From contig NZ_CP107549.1 in the NCBI RefSeq assembly GCF_025837155.1, positions 496,001-560,000 of the forward strand: DNA of 64,000 nucleotides, given 5' to 3'. The first letter of the stretch is position 1. Every line of letters starts with the position of its first letter. Source of the DNA: Pseudomonas sp. Z8(2022) (lineage in GTDB: Bacteria > Pseudomonadota > Gammaproteobacteria > Pseudomonadales > Pseudomonadaceae). The translations under genes were made by a program, and so were the position numbers. Shown here in pieces: positions 27,995-37,636 of this stretch. Below the pieces are notes generated by a model, which was given only the letters and a program-made list of their open reading frames with translations, was not told where the DNA came from and searched no databases.

Positions 27995-28681
27995 ATGGCC
28001 CTCGCCTATTTCGTTACCGGCACCGATACGGAAGTCGGCAAGACCACCGTCGCTGCCAGCCTGCTGCATGCCGCGCGCCTGCGGGGCCTGAGCACGGCAG
28101 CGGCCAAACCGGTGGCGTCCGGTTGCGTGAAGACGGAGCAGGGGCTGCGTAATGACGATGCGCTGGCCTTGCTGGCGCAGTGTTCGTTGCCGCTGCGTTA
28201 TGAAGAGGTCAATCCGCAGGCTTTCGAGCCGGCCATCGCGCCGCATCTGGCGGCCCGCGAAGCGGGCGTCGTGCTGGATGTCACCAGCCTGTATCAGCCT
28301 GTGCGGGAGGTGCTGGACAGGGGCGCCGATTTTTCTCTGGTAGAGGGGGCAGGCGGCTGGCGCGTGCCGCTTTCCGGCACGCAGACCCTCTCGGACCTGG
28401 CCATCGCGCTGGGTTTGCCGGTGATTCTGGTGGTCGGTGTACGCCTGGGCTGCATCAACCACGCCGTGCTGACTGCCGAGGCCATCGCCCGTGACGACCT
28501 GCAGTTGGCGGGCTGGGTGGCCAACATCGTCGAGCCGCAGACCTCGCGTCTGGAAGACAACCTGGCGACCCTTGCCGAGCGCCTGCCCGCACCGTGCCTG
28601 GGTCATGTGCCGAGGCTGGAGAGTGCCCGGGCCGATGCCGTTTCGGCTTGTCTCGACCTGGGCCGATTGCCTGGCTGGTAA
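27995..28681 (+). CDS. bioD: Dethiobiotin synthetase
   Basis: 228-aa ATP-dependent enzyme closing the ureido ring of 7,8-diaminononanoate with CO2. P-loop FVTGTDTEVGKTTVAASLL (residues 6-24), KPVASGC (K ~38), VEGAGGWRVPL (E ~116) and GWVANIVEP. AGGAG lies 8 bp before the ATG. Last gene of the biotin operon; 95 bp follow before the next gene with no clear terminator. Confidence 0.96.
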   Translation: MALAYFVTGTDTEVGKTTVAASLLHAARLRGLSTAAAKPVASGCVKTEQGLRNDDALALLAQCSLPLRYEEVNPQAFEPAIAPHLAAREAGVVLDVTSLYQPVREVLDRGADFSLVEGAGGWRVPLSGTQTLSDLAIALGLPVILVVGVRLGCINHAVLTAEAIARDDLQLAGWVANIVEPQTSRLEDNLATLAERLPAPCLGHVPRLESARADAVSACLDLGRLPGW

Positions 28682-28776
28682 TAAACAGCAACCTGGCCAT
28701 AGCCTTTTGCCTGTACATTTTTTAGCCGGTTTCTGCTTCAATGCGGGCTATCGAGCTACATCCCCAGAGGCTGCCA

Positions 28777-29076
28777 ATGGACATTTCCACCAACGCATTC
28801 AGTTCGGCTCTGAGCGGCATTCAGGCCGGGCAGCGCCGCGTCGAACAGGCAGCCAGCGATATCGCCGGCAACACCGTAAATCCACTGCCGCAGCCCGCTC
28901 AGACCTCGTCGCAGAATCAGGTCAACCCGAGTTCGCAAGTGTCCGAGCGCAATCGGCCCGACGTGGCCGAAAGTCTCGTGGCATTGCGCATTGGTGAAAA
29001 TGAAGTGCGTGCCAACGCGCGCGTCGTCGACACGGCAGACGAGGTGCTGGGCACGTTGATCGATACCCGTGCATAG
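28777..29076 (+). CDS. Orphan flagellar rod/hook-like small protein
   Basis: 99 aa. The N-terminus (NAFSSALSGIQAGQRRVEQAASDIAGNTVN) and the C-terminus (VAESLVALRIGENEVRANARVVDTADEVLGTLI) resemble the paired end helices of flagellar rod/hook proteins (FlgC/FlgG type). The large middle domain is missing and replaced by a short Pro/Gln/Ser linker. No flagellar genes are near. It may be a small secreted or cytoplasmic helical-bundle protein rather than a rod subunit. The start ATG 28777 has CAGAGG upstream. Confidence 0.72.
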   Translation: MDISTNAFSSALSGIQAGQRRVEQAASDIAGNTVNPLPQPAQTSSQNQVNPSSQVSERNRPDVAESLVALRIGENEVRANARVVDTADEVLGTLIDTRA

Positions 29077-29119
29077 GTAGTTTCATCACGGCTAGCCGGT
29101 AGCGGGGCAGGAGGCGCTC

Positions 29120-29857
29120 ATGCAGATTGGCAACAGCCTGCCGGCTTTCACCCCAGCGTCCTCCGCCAGTCCGGCCAGGTCGCAGCCATCCGATGCGTCT
29201 GCCGACATCACCCGTGCCGATCAGGCGCCAGGCAGCGCTGTACGGGAGCAGCAAGCCAACTCCGCCGCCCCCGAACCGAAGGAGGCGGATCGCGACGCCA
29301 GTTCCACCACCCGAGCAGGTGAAGCCGAGCTCAGTCCCCAGGCGCAACGCCAGCAGCAACTGGAAATCGCCAACCTCGTGCAGCGCGACCGTGAGGTTCG
29401 CACGCATGAACAGGCGCACGCCGCCGTTGGCGGACAGTACGCCGGTTCGCCCACCTACAGTTTCAGGCGTGGCCCCGATGGCCAGCGCTACGCCGTGTCC
29501 GGCGAGGTCAGCATCGACACCGCCCCCGTCCCCAACGATCCCGAAGCAACGCTGCGCAAGATGGACGTTGTGTTGCGTGCCGCGCTCGCGCCAATCGAGC
29601 CCTCGCCGCAGGATCGTCGCGTAGCGGCGCAGGCCCAGGCGCAAGCAGCGCAGGCGCGTGTGGAGTTGGCCCAATTGCGTCGGGAGGAGGCCGACAAGGC
29701 CGTCGAGGAGCACAAGGCACGTGACGACGCCCGCTCAGCCGATGAAACGGCGCCAGAGCAGGCGCGGCAGACACCGTCGCCTGCGCCTGATCTCGATCTG
29801 TATCGGCGCCTGGGCGAACTGTCAGCGTCGGGGGCCAGCATCGATCTGGTCGCGTAG
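29120..29857 (+). CDS. SprA-related putative metalloprotease
   Basis: 245 aa. The central domain (about 85-165) carries [21 protein letters not shown], containing HEQAH (an HExxH zinc-protease motif), then [21 protein letters not shown]. This is the SprA-related/CJM1_0395 family. The N-terminal ~75 residues are low complexity (S, A, P, E) and the C-terminal part has a charged coiled coil ([20 protein letters not shown]). No signal peptide. It lies 43 bp behind the flagellar-like gene and may be in one transcript. Substrate unknown. Confidence 0.8.
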   Translation: MQIGNSLPAFTPASSASPARSQPSDASADITRADQAPGSAVREQQANSAAPEPKEADRDASSTTRAGEAELSPQAQRQQQLEIANLVQRDREVRTHEQAHAAVGGQYAGSPTYSFRRGPDGQRYAVSGEVSIDTAPVPNDPEATLRKMDVVLRAALAPIEPSPQDRRVAAQAQAQAAQARVELAQLRREEADKAVEEHKARDDARSADETAPEQARQTPSPAPDLDLYRRLGELSASGASIDLVA

Positions 29858-29891
29858 CGGCCGATTGGCAGCGCTTGACAAGGGGTTGGCG

Positions 29892-29918
29892 TAAACGTAT
29901 GTTTCAAACGCCTGTTTG
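29892..29918. promoter_or_regulatory. Two overlapping PsrA-type operators
   Basis: TAAACGTATGTTTC (29892-29905) and CAAACGCCTGTTTG (29905-29918). Both fit (G/C)AAAC-N4-GTTT(G/C), the site of the fatty-acid-responsive repressor PsrA; the second is a perfect match. They share one base and lie ~110 bp before the acyl-CoA dehydrogenase start. Confidence 0.75.
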
Positions 29919-30024
29919 ATTGCTTCGGCCGCAGCCTCGTGGCCAGGCAGCCGGGAGTGATCCCGAGAGCGACCGCCAAGACGGTCCCCCCAACTACTGG
30001 AATCCACCGCAGAGGTTTACCGTT

Positions 30025-31830
30025 ATGCCTGATTACAAGGCCCCCTTGCGTGACATTCGTTTCGTTCGTGACGAGCTGCTGGGCTATGAAGCTCACTACC
30101 AGAGCCTGCCGGGCTGTCAGGACGCCACGCCGGACATGGTCGACGCCATCCTCGAAGAAGGCGCCAAGTTCTGCGAGCAGGTTCTGGCACCGCTGAACCG
30201 CGTGGGTGACACCGAGGGCTGCACCTGGAGCGAATCCGGCGTGAAGACTCCGACCGGTTTCAAAGAGGCCTATCAGCAGTTCGTCGAAGGCGGCTGGCCG
30301 AGCCTGGCTCACCACGTCGACCACGGCGGTCAGGGTCTGCCGGAATCTCTGGGTCTGGCGTTCAGCGAAATGATCGGCCAGGCCAACTGGGCCTGGGGCA
30401 TGTACCCGGGTCTGTCCCACGGCGCGATGAACACCATCGAAGCCCATGGCACCGACGAGCAGAAGCACACCTACCTGACCAAGCTGGTTTCCGGCGAGTG
30501 GACCGGCACCATGTGCCTGACCGAGCCGCACTGCGGTACCGACCTGGGCATGCTGCGCACCAAGGCCGAACCGCAGGCTGACGGTACCTACAAGGTTTCC
30601 GGCACCAAGATCTTCATCTCCGCCGGCGAGCACGACATGTCCAGCAATATCGTGCACATCGTGCTGGCCCGCCTGCCCGACGCCCCGCAAGGCACCAAGG
30701 GCATTTCCCTGTTCATCGTGCCGAAGTTCCTGCCTGCCGCCGACGGCAGCGCCGGCGAGCGCAACGCCGTTTCCTGTGGCTCGATCGAGCACAAGATGGG
30801 CATCCACGGCAACGCCACCTGCGTGATGAACTTCGACGGCGCGACCGGCTACCTGATCGGCCCGGCCAACAAGGGCCTGAACTGCATGTTCACCTTCATG
30901 AACACCGCTCGCCTGGGTACCGCGCTGCAAGGCCTGGCCCACGCTGAAATCGGTTTCCAGGGTGGCATCAAGTACGCTCGCGAGCGTCTGCAGATGCGTT
31001 CGCTGACCGGCCCGAAAGCACCGGAAAAAGCCGCTGACCCGATCATCGTCCACCCGGACGTGCGTCGCATGCTGCTGACCATGAAAGCCTTCGCCGAAGG
31101 CAGCCGCGCGATGGTGTACTTCACCGCCAAGCAGGTCGACATCGTCAAGTACAGCCAGAACGAAGAAGAGAAGAAAGCCGCCGACGCGATGCTGGCCTTC
31201 CTGACTCCGATCGCCAAGGCGTTCATGACCGAAGTCGGCTTCGAAGCTGCCAACCACGGCGTACAGATCTATGGCGGCCACGGCTTCATCGCCGAGTGGG
31301 GCATGGAGCAGAACGTTCGCGATGCCCGTATCTCCATGCTGTACGAAGGCACCACCGGCATTCAGGCCCTCGACCTGCTGGGTCGTAAGGTCCTGATGAC
31401 CCAGGGCGAAGCCCTCAAAGGCTTCACCAAGATCGTGCACAAGTTCTGCCAGGCCAACGAAGGCAACGAGGCCATCAAAGGTCTGGTCGCACCGCTGGCT
31501 CAGCTGAACAAGGAGTGGGGCGACCTGACCATGAAAGTGGGCATGGCCGCGATGAAAGACCGCGAAGAAGTCGGTGCCGCTTCGGTGGATTACCTGATGT
31601 ACTCCGGTTACGCCTGCCTGGCCTACTTCTGGGCCGACATGGCTCGCCTGGCTGCCGAGAAGCTGGCTGCCGGTACCGACGACGAGGCCTTCTACAAGGC
31701 CAAGCTGCAGACCGCGCGCTTCTACTTCGAGCGCATCCTGCCGCGTACCCGTGCCCACGCAGCTGCCATGCTGTCCGGCGCCAACAACCTGATGGAAATG
31801 GACGAAGAGCATTTCGCTCTGGGCTACTGA
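30025..31830 (+). CDS. Acyl-CoA dehydrogenase, long (~600 aa) type
   Basis: 601-aa FAD enzyme that introduces the trans-2 double bond in the first step of beta-oxidation. The N-terminal extension [20 protein letters not shown], the core with [21 protein letters not shown] (FAD/substrate loop), [20 protein letters not shown], the catalytic base in [18 protein letters not shown] (E ~432), and a C-terminal domain of ~130 residues characterise the DmdC/FadE5-like subgroup. P. aeruginosa carries two such genes in the same position, which act on long- and medium-chain acyl-CoAs. PsrA boxes upstream suggest fatty-acid induction. A strong terminator follows. Confidence 0.92.
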   Translation: MPDYKAPLRDIRFVRDELLGYEAHYQSLPGCQDATPDMVDAILEEGAKFCEQVLAPLNRVGDTEGCTWSESGVKTPTGFKEAYQQFVEGGWPSLAHHVDHGGQGLPESLGLAFSEMIGQANWAWGMYPGLSHGAMNTIEAHGTDEQKHTYLTKLVSGEWTGTMCLTEPHCGTDLGMLRTKAEPQADGTYKVSGTKIFISAGEHDMSSNIVHIVLARLPDAPQGTKGISLFIVPKFLPAADGSAGERNAVSCGSIEHKMGIHGNATCVMNFDGATGYLIGPANKGLNCMFTFMNTARLGTALQGLAHAEIGFQGGIKYARERLQMRSLTGPKAPEKAADPIIVHPDVRRMLLTMKAFAEGSRAMVYFTAKQVDIVKYSQNEEEKKAADAMLAFLTPIAKAFMTEVGFEAANHGVQIYGGHGFIAEWGMEQNVRDARISMLYEGTTGIQALDLLGRKVLMTQGEALKGFTKIVHKFCQANEGNEAIKGLVAPLAQLNKEWGDLTMKVGMAAMKDREEVGAASVDYLMYSGYACLAYFWADMARLAAEKLAAGTDDEAFYKAKLQTARFYFERILPRTRAHAAAMLSGANNLMEMDEEHFALGY

Positions 31831-31848
31831 GTCCTGATCGGTTGAAGT

Positions 31849-31881
31849 ACAACGCCGCCCCTCGGGGCGGCGTTGTCGTTT
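31849..31881 (+). terminator. Strong rho-independent terminator
   Basis: ACAACGCCGCCCC (31849-31861) pairs with GGGGCGGCGTTGT (31864-31876), followed by CGTTTTT. It ends the first acyl-CoA dehydrogenase transcript. Confidence 0.92.
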
Positions 31882-31974
31882 TTGCGCCGAACACTGAAGT
31901 GAATGTCGCATCCGGTCGCTGTTTTAAGGCGTCGAAGCAGGCAGAATGCCTTCAACTCCCGCCAAGGATTCAGC

Positions 31975-33264
31975 GTGATACGTCTGGCCAATCTGCGCCT
32001 CAGTCACTTCCTTTCCTCGCTGCCCCTGTTGCTCGGTGCGTTGCTGGCTGCGCGTCTGCCGGTGTTGAGCGAGTTCTTCTCCTCCCTGTTCAATGTGCTG
32101 CCGACCCTGCTGTTGCTGCTCGGTGGTGCCTTCTGTCTGGTCTATGGCCGCCAGCGCGAAGTGTTCCTGCTGCTGGCGCTGTATGTCGGCTACTTCCTGC
32201 TGGACATTCAGGTCGATCACTTTCGTGACCACGGCCAGGTGCGTGAAGACGCTGCACTGGTCTTTCACCTGGTCAGCCTGTTGTTGCCCCTGCTCTATGC
32301 CCTCTACGGCTGTTGGGAGGAGCGTTCGCATCTGCTGCAGGACATCTTTGCCCGCACCCTGGTGCTGGTGGCGGTCAGCGCCGTGGCTGTCGGTCTGGCG
32401 CGGCGCTATCCGCAGGGCGTCGCCGAGTGGCTGGCGCAGATTCACTGGCCGGTGCTGCATGGGGCCTGGATGACGCTCGCGCAATTGTCCTATCTGGCCT
32501 TTTTCGTGGCGTTGGGTGCATTGCTGGTGCAGTACCTGCGCCGCCCGCGGCCGCTGCATGCGGCGCAGCTGGTCGGGCTGTCCGGCCTGCTGTGGATGTT
32601 GCCGCTGGTCTTCATCCTGGCCAACGCGCTGCAGGTGATGATCAGTCTGGTGATGCTCATGCTGGTGGCGGCCGTGGCGCATGAGGCCTATCAGATGGCC
32701 TTCCGTGACGAGCTGACCGGGTTGCCCGGTCGGCGCGCGCTCAATGAGCGCCTGCAGCGTTTGGGCCGCGACTACGTGATCGCCATGGTCGACGTCGACC
32801 ATTTCAAGAAATTCAACGACACCCATGGCCATGACGTCGGGGATCAGGTCTTGCGGCTGGTTGCCAGTCAGCTGCGCAAGGTCGGTGGTGGCGGCAGGGC
32901 GTATCGCTATGGTGGCGAGGAATTCACCCTGCTGTTTCCGGGCAAGAACGTGGAGCAATGCCTGCCGCATATGGAAACGGTGCGCCTGGCCATCGAGCAG
33001 TACCGCATGCAGTTGCGTGACAAGCAGAGCCGCCCGCGTGACGACCGCGAGGGCAGGCAGCGACGTGCCGGCAAGGCGACAGGCGAAGTATCGGTGACCG
33101 TGAGCATGGGGGTGGCCGAGCGCCAGACGGAGCAGCGCAATCCGCATGAGGTGATCAAGGAGGCGGACAAGGCGCTCTACAGTGCCAAGGCTGCCGGACG
33201 CAACTGCATTCGCAGCGCCGGCCATCGTCGCGGAGCCGTCAAGCTGGCCGCCGGGAGCGAATGA
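31975..33264 (+). CDS. Membrane-anchored diguanylate cyclase
   Basis: 429 aa. About seven membrane helices occupy residues 10-235, followed by a GGDEF domain at about 245-400 with DELTGLPGRRALNERL, MVDVDHFKKFND and the active-site variant YGGEEF. GGEEF is an accepted active form that makes cyclic-di-GMP. No RxxD inhibitory site lies five residues before it (GGGGRAYRY instead). An insert rich in K/R/D (DKQSRPRDDREGRQRR) precedes VSVTVSMGVAE. The GTG start 31975 has AAGGA 7 bp upstream; the longer frame from 31903 lacks one. It lies between two acyl-CoA dehydrogenase genes, suggesting a lipid-related signal; inference only. Confidence 0.87.
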   Translation: MIRLANLRLSHFLSSLPLLLGALLAARLPVLSEFFSSLFNVLPTLLLLLGGAFCLVYGRQREVFLLLALYVGYFLLDIQVDHFRDHGQVREDAALVFHLVSLLLPLLYALYGCWEERSHLLQDIFARTLVLVAVSAVAVGLARRYPQGVAEWLAQIHWPVLHGAWMTLAQLSYLAFFVALGALLVQYLRRPRPLHAAQLVGLSGLLWMLPLVFILANALQVMISLVMLMLVAAVAHEAYQMAFRDELTGLPGRRALNERLQRLGRDYVIAMVDVDHFKKFNDTHGHDVGDQVLRLVASQLRKVGGGGRAYRYGGEEFTLLFPGKNVEQCLPHMETVRLAIEQYRMQLRDKQSRPRDDREGRQRRAGKATGEVSVTVSMGVAERQTEQRNPHEVIKEADKALYSAKAAGRNCIRSAGHRRGAVKLAAGSE

Positions 33265-33437
33265 GCCCTGGCCGGCGAATGCTTGCAGCCAGGTTCTGCC
33301 TGCAGGTAGAGGGTTTTCAGATCACGCAGTTTATGACTTTGTATGGATTATTGGTCACAACACGACCCTATGTGTCTATAAAGTTGTTCAAGTAAACTCG
33401 GCTCTCTCACGTAAGTCCGTTTTTTCGAGGATGTGTC

Positions 33438-35216
33438 ATGGCCGATTACAAAGCCCCCCTGCGCGACATGCGCTTCGTGCTCAATGAAGTATTCGAAGTC
33501 TCCAAGCTCTGGGCCGAGTTGCCGGCCTTGGCCGAGGTGGTGGACGAAGACACCGCCAGTGCCATTCTCGAGGAGGCCGGCAAGGTCACCGCAGGCAGCA
33601 TCGCGCCGCTCAACCGCAGCGGTGACGAAGAAGGCTGCTCCTGGACCGACGGCGTGGTGAAAACCCCGGCGGGCTTCCCCGAGGCCTACCGCACCTACGC
33701 CGAAGGCGGCTGGGTGGGCGTGGGCGGATCGCCGGAGTTTGGCGGCATGGGCATGCCCAAGGTGATCGGCGCCCAGGTCGAGGAAATGGTCAACTCGGCC
33801 AACCTGTCCTTCGGCCTGTACCCGATGCTGACCGCCGGTGCCTGCCTGTCGATCCTCAACCACGCCAGCGAAGAGCTGAAGAACCAGTACCTGCCGAACA
33901 TGTACGCCGGTGTATGGGCCGGTTCGATGTGCCTGACCGAGCCGCACGCCGGTACTGACCTGGGCATCATCCGCACCAAGGCCGAACCGCAGGCCGATGG
34001 CAGCTACAAGATCACCGGCACCAAGATCTTCATTACCGGCGGCGAGCACGACCTGACCGAGAACATCATCCACCTGGTACTGGCCAAGCTGCCGGACGCC
34101 CCGGCCGGTCCGAAGGGCATCTCGCTGTTCATCGTGCCCAAGGTCATGGTCAACGCCGACGGTTCGCTGGGCGAGAAGAACTCCCTGGGCTGCGGCTCCA
34201 TCGAGCACAAGATGGGCATCAAGGCCTCGGCCACCTGCGTGATGAACTTCGACGGCGCTACCGGCTACCTGGTTGGCGAGGTGAACAAGGGCCTCAACGC
34301 CATGTTCACCATGATGAACTACGAGCGCCTGGGCGTGGGTATTCAGGGCCTGGCCCTGGGTGAGCGCTCCTATCAGAGCGCCATCGAATACGCCCGCGAG
34401 CGCATCCAGAGCCGCGCGCCGACCGGCCCGGTAGCCGAGGACAAGGCCGCCGACCCGATCATCGTGCACCCGGACGTGCGTCGCATGCTGCTGACCATGA
34501 AGGCGCTGAACGAAGGCGGCCGCGCCTTCTCCAGCTATGTCGCCATGCAGCTGGACACCGCCAAGTACAGCGAGGACAAGGAAACCGCCAAGCGCGCCGA
34601 GGAGCTGGTCGCCCTGCTGACCCCGGTGGCCAAGGCCTTCCTCACCGACATGGGCCTGGAAACCACCGTGCATGGCCAGCAGATCTTCGGCGGCCACGGC
34701 TTCATTCGCGAATGGGGCCAGGAGCAGCTGGTACGCGACTGCCGTATCACCCAGATCTATGAAGGTACCAACGGCATCCAGTCGCTGGACCTGGTCGGGC
34801 GCAAGATCGTCGGCAGCGGTGGCAGCTTCTACAAGCACCTGTCCGACGAGATCAAGGGCTTCGTGGCCTCCGCCGATGCGAGCCTCGACGAGTTCACCAA
34901 GCCGCTGGCCGCTGCCGTACAGAACCTGGATGAGCTGACCGCCTGGGTGCTGGACCGCGCCAAGAGCAACCCGAACGAAATCGGCGCTGCCTCGGTGGAG
35001 TATCTGCAGGTGTTCGGCTACACCGCCTACGCCTACATGTGGGCACTGATGGCCCGCGCCGCGCTGGGCAAGGAAGGTCAGGACGATTTCTACGCCAGCA
35101 AGCTGGGCTCCGCGCGTTTCTACTTCGCCCGCCTGCTGCCGCGCATTCACTCGCTGAGTGCGTCGGTCAAGGCCGGCAGCGAATCGCTGTATCTGCTGGA
35201 TGCCGCGCAGTTCTGA
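33438..35216 (+). CDS. Acyl-CoA dehydrogenase, long type, second copy
   Basis: 592-aa paralogue of the enzyme at 30025, with the same layout: [20 protein letters not shown] start, [41 protein letters not shown], and the catalytic Glu in QIYEGTNGIQSLDLVGRK. The C-terminal 130 residues diverge most (YKHLSDEIKGFVASADASLD), so substrate chain length probably differs. It has its own upstream region (33265-33437), in which I do not see a PsrA box, and an intervening cyclase gene, so it is likely regulated separately. GAGGATGTGTC precedes the ATG. Confidence 0.92.
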   Translation: MADYKAPLRDMRFVLNEVFEVSKLWAELPALAEVVDEDTASAILEEAGKVTAGSIAPLNRSGDEEGCSWTDGVVKTPAGFPEAYRTYAEGGWVGVGGSPEFGGMGMPKVIGAQVEEMVNSANLSFGLYPMLTAGACLSILNHASEELKNQYLPNMYAGVWAGSMCLTEPHAGTDLGIIRTKAEPQADGSYKITGTKIFITGGEHDLTENIIHLVLAKLPDAPAGPKGISLFIVPKVMVNADGSLGEKNSLGCGSIEHKMGIKASATCVMNFDGATGYLVGEVNKGLNAMFTMMNYERLGVGIQGLALGERSYQSAIEYARERIQSRAPTGPVAEDKAADPIIVHPDVRRMLLTMKALNEGGRAFSSYVAMQLDTAKYSEDKETAKRAEELVALLTPVAKAFLTDMGLETTVHGQQIFGGHGFIREWGQEQLVRDCRITQIYEGTNGIQSLDLVGRKIVGSGGSFYKHLSDEIKGFVASADASLDEFTKPLAAAVQNLDELTAWVLDRAKSNPNEIGAASVEYLQVFGYTAYAYMWALMARAALGKEGQDDFYASKLGSARFYFARLLPRIHSLSASVKAGSESLYLLDAAQF

Positions 35217-35238
35217 TCACGCCGCATCGTCTGAAAGG

Positions 35239-35270
35239 AGCCCCGGCCCGCGTGCCGGGGCTTCTGCATT
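35239..35270. terminator. Terminator between convergent genes
   Basis: AGCCCCGGC (35239-35247) and GCCGGGGCT (35254-35262) form a strong hairpin followed by TCTGCATTT. It lies between the acyl-CoA dehydrogenase and the convergent porin gene. Confidence 0.75.
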
Positions 35271-35277
35271 TACGGGG

Positions 35278-36582
35278 TCAGAAAATCTCGTACGGGAACT
35301 CGATGATCAGGCGAACCTGATCTGAGGACACGTCGGATTTGCCATTACCGATACGGTGCGTGGCCTGGCGCAGTTTGAAGGACAGGTCCTTGGCAGGGCC
35401 GCTCTGCACTACGTAACCCACGGCGATATCACGCTCCCAGTGATCTTCGCTGTCGGCGTAGTAGGCGTAGGGGCTGGTCGGATCCATCTTGCTGCCATCG
35501 ACGTCGGTACCACGGATATAGCGAGCATGGAAGGTCAGGCCGGGCACGCCATAGCTGGCCATGTTCAGATCATAGAACAGACCCCAGGAGCGTTCGTTGG
35601 GGCCGTTGAAGTCCACAAGCTGTGAGGAGTTGGCCAGGTAGATGGAGTCGTGGTAGGTGCCCGGCCCCATGCCCAGGTAGTCGAACGGCTGGTCGCCATT
35701 GATGCGCTGGTGGGTCAGTTTGAAGGTATGCGCGCCGAGGGTATAGGCCGCAGCGAACGACCAGGCGGTAACGCCGATTTCGCCAGCCAGCTTGCGGCCT
35801 TCGTCATTCGAGCGATAGATATTGAAGTCGAAGTTCAGGCTCTGGTCGTCGCTCAGCGAGTAGGTGTAGTTCGTGTTGGCGTAGTACTGACGCCAGATGT
35901 CCTTGTACTCGGAACCGTATAGGCTGACGCTGAGGTTGTCGGTGATGGCGTAGTTGCCCCCAACGAAGTCTACCGTGTCGGTACTGACACCCGCATAGGA
36001 CGCATAGAAATCATCGTCGCTGTTGGTGCTGTTGAAGTCCTTGGATGCGGTGATGTGTCCGGCTTCGAGATCCAGACCAGCCCACTCGGAACTGGTCAGC
36101 CAGAAACCGGTGGCGGTACCCGGAACCAGACGCGCATCGGCTGGGGCGAAAACCGGGTTGTAGGGGCGCAGATTGTTGCCATAACGCAGTTCGGTGCTGG
36201 ATATGCGCATTTTCACCGATGCGCCTGCAGAACCGGCTGCATCCTTGGTGCCTTCGCCATCCGGCACCAGCACGCCGGCCTGCCCGGAGTAGCCACGACC
36301 ACCATCGAGTTTGATCGCTGAATAGGCACTCAGATCAACACCGAAACCAACGGTGCCCTGGGTGTAGCCGGAGGTGTAGTCGAGACGAAGACCCTGGCCC
36401 CATTCGCGCCGGTCATCCGCGCCGCTGTGGCGGTCGTGATTCCAGTAGATGTTGCGAGTCATGAACTTCAGGTGACTGTCTTCTATGAAGCCCTGGCTTT
36501 CGGCCTGATTGGCCAGGGCCAGTGGTGTCCCCGTTGCGGTGCTGATGGCCAGGGCCAGTAGTGTTTTCCTGCGAAATGACAT
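35278..36582 (-). CDS. OprD-family outer-membrane porin
   Basis: 434 aa with a signal peptide (MSFRRKTLLALAISTATG..LALA) and OprD barrel features: GFIEDSHLKFMTRNIYWNHDRH at the mature N-terminus, REWGQGLRLDYTSGYTQGTVGFGVD, ELRYGNNLRPYNPVF, and a C-terminal aromatic strand ending FPYEIF. The family makes substrate-specific channels for amino acids, peptides and aromatic acids; this one is not identified further. The start ATG 36582 has ACGGAGAG upstream. It lies 261 bp behind hutD on the same strand, so a role in histidine or urocanate entry is possible but unproven. Confidence 0.9.
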   Translation of the reverse strand: MSFRRKTLLALAISTATGTPLALANQAESQGFIEDSHLKFMTRNIYWNHDRHSGADDRREWGQGLRLDYTSGYTQGTVGFGVDLSAYSAIKLDGGRGYSGQAGVLVPDGEGTKDAAGSAGASVKMRISSTELRYGNNLRPYNPVFAPADARLVPGTATGFWLTSSEWAGLDLEAGHITASKDFNSTNSDDDFYASYAGVSTDTVDFVGGNYAITDNLSVSLYGSEYKDIWRQYYANTNYTYSLSDDQSLNFDFNIYRSNDEGRKLAGEIGVTAWSFAAAYTLGAHTFKLTHQRINGDQPFDYLGMGPGTYHDSIYLANSSQLVDFNGPNERSWGLFYDLNMASYGVPGLTFHARYIRGTDVDGSKMDPTSPYAYYADSEDHWERDIAVGYVVQSGPAKDLSFKLRQATHRIGNGKSDVSSDQVRLIIEFPYEIF

Positions 36583-36597
36583 GACTTTGCTCTCCGT

Positions 36598-36611
36598 ATG
36601 TTTATAGACAT
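36598..36611. promoter_or_regulatory. Imperfect palindrome before the porin gene
   Basis: ATGTTTATAGACAT, symmetric except one base pair per arm, 15 bp from the porin start. It looks like the nearby ATGTATATACAT hut operator but with two more bases in the centre. Binding by HutC is speculative. Confidence 0.25.
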
Positions 36612-36843
36612 CGTTGGCGGCAGAGAAAGGGGTGTCGCGTCCTCCCTTGATCAGGCGAGTGTGTTGAAAGGGCCGTTGTGCTGGCCGTGAAGCAGCGAAT
36701 CCCCCGAAGTTCGCATGCGGCGAACCCGGGGGAGGGTACGGAGGTGAAGGGAGGTGCAATGGGTGAGAGCGACAGCCGCCGGTCAGATAGCGACGTGATG
36801 GCGCATTGATAATGGGTGGAGGTCGCTTTTTGTGTACGGCGGG

Positions 36844-37440
36844 TCATGCAGAGCCTTTGCATAACCGGCCAACATAGAGCCGCGAGGGATGATCACATCC
36901 CAGCTTGAGAGGTCCCTGCTCGTTCTCCAGCAGCACTCCGCTGTGCGCGGGCAGCACCTGCCGGTCGCCCTCCGATATCTGATAGCGCACGCTATGGGAC
37001 GTCGTATTCCACAGCAGCAACGCTTCGGCATCGATTCTCAGCGTCTGCTCGCCGTCCAGCCACAGTGATCGCAGCTCATGATTCCAGGCGCCGCGCCGGG
37101 TCATGAGATTGAGGTCGGTGATCGGACCATCCTGCAGGTGTGCGCTGATCGCTTCTTCGCCATCGAATGCCACGGCTGCGCCGCCACTGATCAGCGTCTG
37201 GCGCTGGCCGTTCTGTCGTTGCAGATGCAAGCCGTTACCGGCGAGCACAGCCAGGCTACGGTCGACTCCCGGAAAGCTGGAGAAGGCGCCGTCCAGTGCA
37301 ACCTGCGCACTGCTGATGCGCCAGGCGAAATCATCCAGGCTGGCGCCCACTGGCGAGATGGCCAGCTCCAGAGTGGTGCCGCCTCCGTTCTTCCAGGGCA
37401 TCGCACGGGCCGTTGCCGGATCGAGCGGGGTAAAGGCCAT
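36844..37440 (-). CDS. hutD: HutD-family protein
   Basis: 198-aa cupin-like protein with the HutD signature ARAMPWKNGGGTTLELAISP near the start and FSSFPGVDRSLAVLAGNGL. HutD is conserved in Pseudomonas hut loci and thought to set an upper limit to hut expression, possibly by binding formylglutamate or a pathway intermediate. The start ATG 37440 has GGAGGACTC directly upstream; longer frames lack this. It is divergent from hutI, sharing an operator-bearing promoter region. Confidence 0.9.
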   Translation of the reverse strand: MAFTPLDPATARAMPWKNGGGTTLELAISPVGASLDDFAWRISSAQVALDGAFSSFPGVDRSLAVLAGNGLHLQRQNGQRQTLISGGAAVAFDGEEAISAHLQDGPITDLNLMTRRGAWNHELRSLWLDGEQTLRIDAEALLLWNTTSHSVRYQISEGDRQVLPAHSGVLLENEQGPLKLGCDHPSRLYVGRLCKGSA

Positions 37441-37451
37441 GAGTCCTCCAA

Positions 37452-37463
37452 ATGTATATACAT
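37452..37463. promoter_or_regulatory. HutC-type operator near hutD
   Basis: ATGTATATACAT, a perfect 12-bp palindrome with the TGTATATACA core known for HutC sites. It lies 11 bp before the hutD start, where it can block hutD expression. Confidence 0.75.
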
Positions 37464-37636
37464 AGCGGTTAAGCCGACGAACGGTTCCGATCGCAGGTTC
37501 CGTGTCCCGGTCTCCGAGATAGAGGCTGGCGGCCCGCCGGATAGCGATGTTCACACATCTCAGGGGCCTGCTTAGCCTTGATCAATGCCAGCTTCTGCCG
37601 ATCAGGCTGGCTTGACGTCGATTCGAACCGCTCATA

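Noticed and set aside
33265..33437. PsrA box before the second acyl-CoA dehydrogenase
   Set aside because: GTAAAC is present but no paired GTTT half-site at 2-4 bp spacing.
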